Origin: Cyclobacteriaceae bacterium
GTDB lineage: Bacteria > Bacteroidota > Bacteroidia > Cytophagales > Cyclobacteriaceae
Reading direction: 5' to 3'
DNA length: 64,000 nucleotides
Assembly (NCBI GenBank): GCA_019638275.1
Contig: JAHBUC010000008.1
Span: 1-64,000, forward strand
Made by a program: the position numbers and the translations under genes. This document shows positions 52,934-62,401 of this stretch, in pieces. The number at the start of each line of letters is the position of its first letter. Within the stretch, counting starts at the first letter, position 1. A model generated the notes under the pieces. It was not told the origin of the DNA, made no database searches, and worked only from the letters and a program-made list of their open reading frames with translations.

Positions 52934-55056
52934 AATAGCTGAATGTCCTTTACCATCTCTTTCGAAACGGTATAGAACTCCTTGTGCACATTAAAGGGAG
53001 GCTCGTCATTCAATTGCTTTAATGTATACGTTCCATCTTCCTGCATGATGTAGGTGTTCACATTATCCTTCAGGTTGAAGCGCAAAATATTCATGGCTTG
53101 CTTTTTCAGAATGGCCTCATCGAGCATAAACAATGATTCAATTCTGCGATCAAAACTTCGCACCATCGCATCCGCGCTGCCGATGTACACCTTCGGATCA
53201 CCCTCGTTATGGAAATAATAAATACGCGAATGCTCCAGGTACTCACCAACGATGGAGATCACCTGAATATTTTCACTTAATCCTTGCCGGCCTGGACGCA
53301 GGCAACACATACCGCGCACCACCAAACGTATTGGAACACCTGCCTGAGAAGCCGAATACAACTCATCAATAAATTCCTTATCCTGTAACGAATTAATTTT
53401 TATAACGATACCTGATGGTAAGCCTTGCCTTGCATTTTCTGCCTCTCGCCTAACAAGATTACACAGCTGATTGCGCATATCACGTGGTGATGTAATCAGG
53501 TTACGATAGGTCGTTGGATAGGAATGCCCCGTGATAACGTTAAAAAATTCCGACACATCGTTGGCGTAAATTTCCTTTGTGGTCAGCAAACCAATGTCGG
53601 TGTAAAGCCTTGAGGTCGATTCGTTATAATTACCACTCGACAAATGAACATAGCGGTACACTTTTTCATCGGGCTCTTTTCGCACAATGAGCATCAGCTT
53701 GGTGTGTGTCTTCAAACTACTCACGCCATAGATGACAAAGCATCCGGCCTTTTGCAAACGCTGGGCTTCACGCATGTTGTTCTCTTCATCAAAACGTGCC
53801 TTCACTTCAAACAACACGGCAACGTGTTTACCATTTTCCGCTGCGCGTAACAACGCACGGGTCACACGAGAATCCCGTGAAACGCGGTAGATCGTAATTT
53901 TGATAGACAGCACATACGGATCATCTGCAGCACGTTCGAGCAACTCCAAAACGGGCTCCATCGAATTGTACGGATGATGCAATAGAATATCGCGTTCCTT
54001 TAAAATCTCAAACAACTCCTGATTTTCTTCATCCGGATAGTTCAGGGGGCGTATTGGTCCCGGATGCTGCGCACGCCTGCCTTTAAATTCAGTGTGCGAA
54101 ATAATCTGCGTTAAACTTCCCAAATCCAACAGGCTTTTGGTGGGGATACTGAAGATGTTGTTGTCATCAATGTCCCATTGGATTTTCAACAGGCGCATCA
54201 TCCATGGATCAACCTGGCCGTGAACTTCCATCCGCACTACCCTTCCGCTTCGTCTGCTCTTTAACTTCTGTTTCAGGTCTTCCAGAAAATTCGATTCAAT
54301 GTCATCACTTTCATCCAATGTAAAATCTCCGTTGCGGTTTATCCGGAACAAGTTTATGCTTTGCACCTCCACATTACGAAAGAGCTGCTGAACGTTGTGG
54401 CGAATAATCTCCTCAATCGGGACAAAACGAAAAACATCTTCACCCCGCAATTCAAAAAAACGCGGTATGTTACTGGGTACCTGAATAAACGACACGCGGT
54501 TCTGATTCTGGCTGTCGCCAGTAACTTTTGTGACCACGCCAAACAGCAACCGATTATTCTTCAACACCGGAAATGTATGGTAGGTGTCGAACGCCATGGG
54601 CGTAAGCATCGGAAAAATGGTGTGGTGGAAGTAATCATTTGCCAACCGGGTGTGTTCTTCCGACAACTCTTCGTACGGACAAATCATAAACCCATTGTCT
54701 TTAAACAAGGGCTTAAGTTTATAAATAAAATATTCGTGTTGATCTTGAACAAAATTCCGGATCGCATTTAACAACAACTTACGAAACGGTTCCTCACGCA
54801 AACCGCTGTAATCAAATCGTTCCTTCCCGAAATCCAGGTAGTTGTACAAACTTCCCAGGCGGATGGTACAGAATTCATCCAGGTTGGATGCCGTGATAGC
54901 CAAAAACTTCAACCGATCGAAAATACTTCGGTTGATGTGCTTGGCCTGATCCAGCACACGGTAGTTGAATTGAATCCAGCTCAGGTCACGACTGATATAC
55001 CGGCTTTCATCAATACGGTTAAAAACCTGATCACGAACAGCTACGGGGTCATTCAT
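52930..55056 (-). CDS. ppk1: Polyphosphate kinase 1
   Basis: Makes polyphosphate from ATP (reversible), membrane-associated. The 708 residues have the full PPK1 layout: an N-terminal helical domain (YISRDLSWIQFNYRVLDQAK), a head domain, and two PLD-like catalytic domains. The autophosphorylated histidine is in SLKTHTKLMLIV, the second active-site histidine in YYFHNEGDPKVYIGSADAM, and the substrate-binding segment is LLHHPYNSMEPVLELLERAA. Length is normal. The TAG stop comes from the border of a 170-bp inverted-repeat element. Convergent with ppx; gyrB lies upstream on the same strand after 66 bp. Confidence 0.96.
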   Translation of the reverse strand: MNDPVAVRDQVFNRIDESRYISRDLSWIQFNYRVLDQAKHINRSIFDRLKFLAITASNLDEFCTIRLGSLYNYLDFGKERFDYSGLREEPFRKLLLNAIRNFVQDQHEYFIYKLKPLFKDNGFMICPYEELSEEHTRLANDYFHHTIFPMLTPMAFDTYHTFPVLKNNRLLFGVVTKVTGDSQNQNRVSFIQVPSNIPRFFELRGEDVFRFVPIEEIIRHNVQQLFRNVEVQSINLFRINRNGDFTLDESDDIESNFLEDLKQKLKSRRSGRVVRMEVHGQVDPWMMRLLKIQWDIDDNNIFSIPTKSLLDLGSLTQIISHTEFKGRRAQHPGPIRPLNYPDEENQELFEILKERDILLHHPYNSMEPVLELLERAADDPYVLSIKITIYRVSRDSRVTRALLRAAENGKHVAVLFEVKARFDEENNMREAQRLQKAGCFVIYGVSSLKTHTKLMLIVRKEPDEKVYRYVHLSSGNYNESTSRLYTDIGLLTTKEIYANDVSEFFNVITGHSYPTTYRNLITSPRDMRNQLCNLVRREAENARQGLPSGIVIKINSLQDKEFIDELYSASQAGVPIRLVVRGMCCLRPGRQGLSENIQVISIVGEYLEHSRIYYFHNEGDPKVYIGSADAMVRSFDRRIESLFMLDEAILKKQAMNILRFNLKDNVNTYIMQEDGTYTLKQLNDEPPFNVHKEFYTVSKEMVKDIQLF

Positions 55057-55122
55057 AGCGAAACATTATTGCAAGGTCACGTATGCAACACAAGCAACGA
55101 AAAATAATCGGTTAAAAAATTA

Positions 55123-57087
<1,965 letters not shown>

Positions 57088-57097
57088 TTAAAACCTT

Positions 57098-57105
57098 CAA
57101 AATTA
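57098..57105 (-). promoter_or_regulatory. TAnnTTTG -7 box before gyrB
   Basis: The minus strand reads TAATTTTG, a full -7 match, 19 bp before the gyrB ATG at 57078. No clear -33 TTG at 19-21 bases. Confidence 0.4.
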
Positions 57106-57230
57106 AGGTTTTTCAAGGGGATTTCTTAAGTAAATAGGGTATTTAAAAGACAAAAAGCTAACTTTATTTTCAATTGTCCGGTGACTAAAAAAGGCCTTGG
57201 GCATTACGTTGATTTTGACCCCCAATTCGC

Positions 57231-58637
57231 ATGAAAATTAAACTGGTTGTAGCCCTTCTCTTCGCCACTATTTTCGTCACTGAAGCCCAGATTTCCTCTC
57301 CTGTTTTCAAAGACAAAACAGATTCAGCACAATATTCTCAGGTTCAAATTGCAATACGGGAACTTGTGCAGCAAAATCCAAACTCAATGGATAACCGCAA
57401 AAAGTTTGATAGTCTGCTAACTATTTCAAACACCTTAAGAGGGAAGATTATTGGTTACAAAGTGATTTACAAGCCAAATGACCAATTTACAGATTACCGG
57501 GATGTATTGAACGGCAAAGTCGACCCCACTGAGGTAACACAGCTTAGCTTCGCCAACAACTCGTTAAAAAAGTTTCCGAAAGAAATATATACCTGCACCA
57601 ACCTCAAAGAACTTGAACTGGTGAATGTCCGGGTAAAAAAGCTGCCCAAAAAACTCGGTAATCTCACTGAACTGAAAAGCATTTATGTGTACAATCACAC
57701 ATCCAAAACGCGATTGCGACTGTCGAAAAATAAGACTACCGAAGCGCTACTCATCCGCGGAACGGAAGCGGCCAGGCTACCCAAGCAATACAAGTCCTTT
57801 GCTTCACTTCGCGAACTTGATCTCACGGCAAACATCGGATTAACGCAGTTCCCCGATATATCCCGAAACACAAAACTCAACAAGGTAAATCTGTTGAACA
57901 ATCAACTAACCTTGACGGATGTTGATAAAATTAAACACGCCACACTTGAGGAATTAAATCTGCTCAGCAATAAAATCACACAAGTTCCGGCCAGCATAGC
58001 CAATTTTCCATCACTGAAGAAACTTGTACTCAGTAACAACCCCATTAATGGAATTGATCCAGCCATCGGCCAATTAAAAAAGCTGGAAGAACTAGCCTTT
58101 TACAATTGTAAACTTAAGGAATTAAGTAAAGGCATTGAAGAACTTGAAAATCTGCGGCAAATCGATTTATACTACAATCAGCTTACCACCATTTCCATTG
58201 ACCTGAGCAAGCTAAAGAAACTGGAAATTCTCTATCTTTCCAATAATGAGTTAACCTCATTAAGTGAAAGCATTGGCCAATTGTCAAGTCTTCAGGAGTT
58301 ATACCTTTCGCACAACAAACTCAACTATCTGCCAAAGAGCATTTCCAATTTAAACCAAATGAAAGTGCTTCGGGTAAACAATAACTCACTCACCTCGTTT
58401 CCATACGAGATCCTTTCGTTGAAGAACCTGGAGAACCTTGATATTTCACGGACCAACTTGTACGGAATTCCTGAAGAGCTAAGTTCATTTGAAAAACTTC
58501 AGATTTTTGCCCTGACCGGAAACACCTGGGAAAGAAATGACGACATCATCCGCATTGCGGAAGTGCTTCGAAAGAAAGGAACGGTGGTTCACTTGAATAC
58601 CCTGGAAAATGAAGTGGATCCGCCCGGAGATAATTAG
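57231..58637 (+). CDS. Secreted leucine-rich-repeat protein
   Basis: 468 residues. A signal peptide (1-19, ending VTEA) and a unique N-terminal region (20-95) are followed by about 14 leucine-rich repeats of the 23-residue type between residues 100 and 450. These are seen in units such as LEELNLLSNKITQVPASIAN, LEILYLSNNELTSLSESIGQ and LQELYLSHNKLNYLPKSISN. There is no kinase, Roc or C-terminal sorting domain, and the protein ends in the acidic LENEVDPPGDN. It is likely a periplasmic or surface protein for protein-protein contact. Function unknown. Its stop overlaps the end of the convergent ppk2 gene by 4 bp. Confidence 0.87.
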   Translation: MKIKLVVALLFATIFVTEAQISSPVFKDKTDSAQYSQVQIAIRELVQQNPNSMDNRKKFDSLLTISNTLRGKIIGYKVIYKPNDQFTDYRDVLNGKVDPTEVTQLSFANNSLKKFPKEIYTCTNLKELELVNVRVKKLPKKLGNLTELKSIYVYNHTSKTRLRLSKNKTTEALLIRGTEAARLPKQYKSFASLRELDLTANIGLTQFPDISRNTKLNKVNLLNNQLTLTDVDKIKHATLEELNLLSNKITQVPASIANFPSLKKLVLSNNPINGIDPAIGQLKKLEELAFYNCKLKELSKGIEELENLRQIDLYYNQLTTISIDLSKLKKLEILYLSNNELTSLSESIGQLSSLQELYLSHNKLNYLPKSISNLNQMKVLRVNNNSLTSFPYEILSLKNLENLDISRTNLYGIPEELSSFEKLQIFALTGNTWERNDDIIRIAEVLRKKGTVVHLNTLENEVDPPGDN

Positions 58638-59593
58638 GGGGTAACCTTCTTCACCTTCCTACTTTTTGCTTTTGCCGATTTTGCTGAGCCATTCTCGGCC
58701 ATCAGGTGAAGTCGCGCTTTTTGCAATTCTTCTTTTTGTGCATCCGTTACCTGCGGATAGCGCATATTGAGCTTTTTAAATTGCCTGTAAATTATTGCCG
58801 CAATGGCCAATCGTGCATACCATTTATCATCGGCTGGTATGATGAACCACGGAGCATGTTCTTTTGAGGTTTGCGAAATAGCCATTTCGTATGCCCGTTG
58901 GTAATCATCCCAAAAACCACGCTCTTTTAAATCCGACAGTGAAAATTTCCAATTCTTGGATGGATCGTCAATGCGCTCAAGAAACCGTTTCTTCTGCTCC
59001 TTTTTGGAAACATGCAAAAAGAATTTCAAAATGATGGTGCCGTTTGCCGCCAGATTTTTTTCATAGCGCACAATTTGCTTGTAGCGATTTTCCCAAAATG
59101 CATCGTTGATATCTTTTACTGTTTCTATTCCGGGAATATTCTCATTTAAAATCCACTCCGGGTGGACTTTGGTCACCAATACATTTTCGTAGTGCGAACG
59201 ATTATGGATTGCTATCTCCCCTCTTGCCGGCAGGGCCAGGTTGTGTCGCCAAAAGAAATCATGATCCAACTCATGCGAGTTGGGCGCTTTAAAGCTATAC
59301 ACTTTAACACCAAGCGGATTAAAGCCCGACATGATGTGTTTCACCGCACCATCTTTACCGGCAGCATCCATTGCCTGAAAGATGATTAAAATACTATATT
59401 GGTTATGCGCATAAAGCATGTCTTGTATTTCCGCAAGATGCCTGCGCCCTGTTTCCAGAAGCGATTCTGCTTCCTTCTTCACCAACTGCTTGCCTTTATA
59501 TTCGGTATCGAAGTCGGAAAGTTTAACCTTTTTGCCCGGTTTGGCATACAACTTTTTTACGTTAATCAGTTTTTCATCGGAAAGCATAAGCAT
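58634..59593 (-). CDS. Polyphosphate kinase 2 family protein
   Basis: PPK2 enzymes use polyphosphate to phosphorylate nucleoside mono- or diphosphates. The 319 residues contain Walker A AMDAAGKDG at 74-82, the following MSGFNPLGVKVYSFKAPN and the family motif LPARGEIAIHNRSHYENVLV (about 121-140). This is a single-domain PPK2 of the class I/III type; the exact acceptor (NMP or NDP) is uncertain. The C-terminus is basic (SAKAKSRKVKKVTP). Start at 59593 or six bases later (MLSDEK). Together with ppx and ppk1 it makes three polyphosphate enzymes within 8 kb. A CRP/FNR-like palindrome lies 48 bp upstream. Confidence 0.92.
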   Translation of the reverse strand: MLMLSDEKLINVKKLYAKPGKKVKLSDFDTEYKGKQLVKKEAESLLETGRRHLAEIQDMLYAHNQYSILIIFQAMDAAGKDGAVKHIMSGFNPLGVKVYSFKAPNSHELDHDFFWRHNLALPARGEIAIHNRSHYENVLVTKVHPEWILNENIPGIETVKDINDAFWENRYKQIVRYEKNLAANGTIILKFFLHVSKKEQKKRFLERIDDPSKNWKFSLSDLKERGFWDDYQRAYEMAISQTSKEHAPWFIIPADDKWYARLAIAAIIYRQFKKLNMRYPQVTDAQKEELQKARLHLMAENGSAKSAKAKSRKVKKVTP

Positions 59594-59640
59594 GAGGGTT
59601 TATAGCATTTGAAGATAGGTGTAATTGAAAATATATCCCC

Positions 59641-59654
59641 ATGATTTAGATCAT
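59641..59654. promoter_or_regulatory. CRP/FNR-like palindrome between ppk2 and a small-protein gene
   Basis: ATGAT-TTAG-ATCAT is a perfect 5-4-5 inverted repeat close to the FNR-family form TTGAT-N4-ATCAA. It lies 48 bp from the ppk2 start and 72 bp from the start of the 47-residue ORF, so it could serve either gene. Confidence 0.35.
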
Positions 59655-59725
59655 ATTCAAAAGAAGATTTGTGTTGATTATAAAGGCCCGTTTACGTAAC
59701 TTTTAATCACCTAAACCAAACACCT

Positions 59726-59869
59726 ATGAAACTAGCCGTTAAAAAGCTGGATTTCCTGATTCTTTACATTGTGGCAAGCATTTGTACGGCAGGCTATTTG
59801 AGAAACGTGATACTTGATGTAGCGGCCTGGTTGCAGAACTTCAAACAAGATGTTGCCACAACCTTCTGA
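59726..59869 (+). CDS. Small single-span membrane protein (47 residues)
   Basis: The frame starts MKLAVKKLDFLILYIVASIC and ends in TTF before TGA. A basic N-terminus is followed by one hydrophobic helix (about residues 9-27) and an amphipathic tail, so it would insert with a cytoplasmic N-terminus. The start is 25 nt after a plausible leader and codon use is like its neighbours, so I take it as a possible real gene. No family recognised. The NTF2-like gene starts 40 bp downstream on the same strand and may be co-transcribed. Confidence 0.5.
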   Translation: MKLAVKKLDFLILYIVASICTAGYLRNVILDVAAWLQNFKQDVATTF

Positions 59870-59909
59870 TCAGGATATTCAAAACATCGAAACTTATAAT
59901 TCACCTGCC

Positions 59910-60419
59910 ATGAAAACAACAAATGCCCTTCATCTGTCCCTGCTTATCCTTTTGCTTACAAGTGTTGCGGTTTTCGGGCAAAAAAAGCCAAAGGAAAAAG
60001 CACCTACTCAACAAAATGAAGAAGCTAAGATTAAAGAAGTGATTGAAAAGGAAACAAAGGCATTTTTTGAAATTGATCAAAAAACGTGGGCCGAGTTATG
60101 GGTACATGAACCCTATGCCTTCTGGTCGTTTGCCGACACAACCGATGTGAATTCATTTTCAGGATGGGATGATATTTATAAAGGCTTCAACAACTATTTT
60201 AAAACATCAAAACCTTCAACAGCAAAAATAGGACGCACCTGGCACCACATTCGTATTGCCGGAAATTTTGCCTACATCCGGTTTACCCAGGAAGTTGCGG
60301 ATAATATTGGGCGACCACCCCAGGCCGAAGTGCGTGTGATGGAAAAAGTAAACGGGCAGTGGAAAATAGTTTGCGTTTCGGTAATTGCCGTTCAGAAAGA
60401 AAATAAACCCGTGCGCTGA
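59910..60419 (+). CDS. Secreted NTF2-like (SnoaL/DUF4440-type) protein
   Basis: 169 residues from the ATG at 59910, giving a signal peptide MKTTNALHLSLLILLLTS ending near VFGQ. An upstream in-frame ATG at 59850 would bury the signal behind 20 extra residues and is unlikely. A lysine-rich linker is followed by an NTF2-like cone fold (IKEVIEKETKAFFEIDQKTW at the start, VNGQWKIVCVSVIAVQ at the end). Such domains bind small hydrophobic ligands or act as simple enzymes; no catalytic set can be assigned. It is the second NTF2-like protein in this window and ends one base before the convergent CoA-binding gene. Confidence 0.75.
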   Translation: MKTTNALHLSLLILLLTSVAVFGQKKPKEKAPTQQNEEAKIKEVIEKETKAFFEIDQKTWAELWVHEPYAFWSFADTTDVNSFSGWDDIYKGFNNYFKTSKPSTAKIGRTWHHIRIAGNFAYIRFTQEVADNIGRPPQAEVRVMEKVNGQWKIVCVSVIAVQKENKPVR

Positions 60420-60782
60420 TTAGTACTGACCTGTACGGAGCATAACCAACGTACACGCTTCAATGGGCTCTATATTATTTTCTTTTGCCAGCTTTTCAAA
60501 CTCGTAATTCTCTGTTCCGGGGTTAAAAATGATTCTGCGAGGTTTTAACCCGATTATATAATCATACCATTCAGGTTGGTGTTGAGGCCCGATGTACATG
60601 GTTACAGTATCTACATCATCAACATGTGGTCTTGTGCGGATATCAAGAATCGGCTTACCAAAAAGCTCTCCCTTCTTGATGCCGACCGGAGTAAATTCAT
60701 GGTCGTACTCCGTTAGCATCTCAGCAGCGAGGTACGCATATCGCGAGGGATTTGGGGTTGCTCCAATAATAACCGTTTTCAT
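60420..60782 (-). CDS. CoA-binding domain protein (YccU-like)
   Basis: A 120-residue Rossmann-like CoA-binding domain, as in the N-terminal part of succinyl-CoA synthetase alpha. The signature VIIGATPNPSRYAYLAAEML at the N-terminus, the KPILDIRTRPHVDDVDTVTM middle and the RRIIFNPGTENYEFEKLAKE segment identify the stand-alone family (YccU). Role is probably binding of CoA or a nucleotide; no enzyme activity is known for the family. It begins inside the last codons of the preceding FAD oxidoreductase gene (4-bp overlap), so the two are translationally coupled. Confidence 0.85.
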   Translation of the reverse strand: MKTVIIGATPNPSRYAYLAAEMLTEYDHEFTPVGIKKGELFGKPILDIRTRPHVDDVDTVTMYIGPQHQPEWYDYIIGLKPRRIIFNPGTENYEFEKLAKENNIEPIEACTLVMLRTGQY

Positions 60783-62362
60783 TTACGCATATTAACTCCA
60801 ATCTTTAAACACACGGCTTCGGCACAACGTTCACCGTCCATGGCAGCAGAAACAATTCCTCCGGCATAACCTGCTCCTTCGCCACACGGGAACAAACCCT
60901 TAACCTGCGGATGCTCCAGTGTTTCCTTATCGCGCGGAATGCGAACCGGTGATGACGTACGACTCTCCACCCCGACCACCTGAGCCTCATTCGTGAGGTA
61001 GCCTTTCATTTTTGAACCAAAGTTTTTAAACCCTTGGCGTAACGATTCACCAATAAACCCAGGCAAGATTGCCGCAAGATCAACAGAAGCAAGGCCTGGT
61101 TGATAGGAAGTATCCAGCAATGAAGTGGAAACCTTGCGTTCCACAAAATCGACCAATCGTTGCGCTGGCGCTACTTGTGTACCACCGGCACTTAAGCATG
61201 CTTGCTTTTCTATGGCCGATTGAAAATGAACCCCGGCCAACGGGCCATACCTGGCAAAAGGTTTAAAGTCTGTTTCATCCACAGAAACAACGATACCCGA
61301 ATTGGCGAAGCGTGAATCTCTTCGCGATGGACTCATGCCATTTACCACCACCTCACCCGGTGCCGTTGCGGAGGGAACAATAAACCCACCCGGACACATA
61401 CAAAAAGAAAACACACCCCGCTGCTGGCCATTAACCTGTGCCTGGTGCACCAATGAATAGGACGATGCTGGCAGATAATGCCCGCGATCTACCGGGCAAT
61501 GGTATTGAATGCGATCGATTAATTGTTGTGCATGCTCAACCCGCAAGCCAAGCGCAAAGGGCTTTTGTTCAATTAATATCTTTCGGGCATATAGTAATTC
61601 AAAAATATCGCGAGCGGAATGACCGGTGGCTAATATTACCGCTTCGCCTGTAAATGTTTCTCCCGAAAGCGTTTTAACTCCGGATATGTGACTATCTGTT
61701 AAAATAAAATCGGTAACACGTGTGTTGAAATGAATTTCTCCACCCGCCTCCAGAATGCTTTTACGGATTTCTTCAATGAGTTTCGGCAACTTATTGGTTC
61801 CGATATGCGGATGCGCATCGAAAAGAATTTCTTCTTTTGCCCCATGTGCGACCAGAATTTCCATGATGCGTGTAACATCACCACGCTTTTTCGATCGGGT
61901 GTAGAGCTTCCCATCCGAATAGGTACCAGCACCTCCCTCACCAAAGCAATAATTGGAATCGGGATTTACAATGTGTTCTTTATTGATAGCCGCCAGATCG
62001 CGCCTGCGTGCACGTACATCAGCACCACGCTCCAGAATAACAGGTTTAATCCCAAACTCCATCAACCGCAATGCTGCAAATAAACCGGCAGGTCCGGAGC
62101 CAACAATAACAACCGTTGGCTTATGACGTACATCCGGATAATTTTTGGTGTAGGTAATGAGTGGACCTTTCTCAGCGGTTGGGATGACCTCACATTGCAC
62201 ACGTACAATTATTTTCTTTCCACGCGCATCAATGGATCGCTTTAACGGACGAACCCACTGATCGCCATCCTGCTTTACACCAAGCTTCTGGTAAATCGAA
62301 GTCGTAAACCGACTTTCACCAAATGCCTCTTCGGGCGAAAGAATGATTTCTCTTATGGACAT
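60779..62362 (-). CDS. FAD-dependent dehydrogenase (NAD(P)/FAD oxidoreductase, COG2509-like)
   Basis: 527-residue flavoprotein. An N-terminal 75-residue domain precedes the FAD motif VIVGSGPAGLFAALRLMEFG, then CFGEGGAGTYSDGKLYTRSK (the family signature of this uncharacterised dehydrogenase group). A second nucleotide-contact segment AVILATGHSARDIFELL and the closing GEGAGYAGGIVSAAMDGERC follow. The enzyme is predicted to be cytoplasmic; substrate is not known, although relatives are often listed as geranylgeranyl-reductase-like or simply uncharacterised. It is the first gene of a pair with the CoA-binding protein. Confidence 0.87.
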   Translation of the reverse strand: MSIREIILSPEEAFGESRFTTSIYQKLGVKQDGDQWVRPLKRSIDARGKKIIVRVQCEVIPTAEKGPLITYTKNYPDVRHKPTVVIVGSGPAGLFAALRLMEFGIKPVILERGADVRARRRDLAAINKEHIVNPDSNYCFGEGGAGTYSDGKLYTRSKKRGDVTRIMEILVAHGAKEEILFDAHPHIGTNKLPKLIEEIRKSILEAGGEIHFNTRVTDFILTDSHISGVKTLSGETFTGEAVILATGHSARDIFELLYARKILIEQKPFALGLRVEHAQQLIDRIQYHCPVDRGHYLPASSYSLVHQAQVNGQQRGVFSFCMCPGGFIVPSATAPGEVVVNGMSPSRRDSRFANSGIVVSVDETDFKPFARYGPLAGVHFQSAIEKQACLSAGGTQVAPAQRLVDFVERKVSTSLLDTSYQPGLASVDLAAILPGFIGESLRQGFKNFGSKMKGYLTNEAQVVGVESRTSSPVRIPRDKETLEHPQVKGLFPCGEGAGYAGGIVSAAMDGERCAEAVCLKIGVNMRK

Positions 62363-62401
62363 ACGGGAAGGGAGTTAACCTTCAATGTTGCAAATATAAG
62401 A

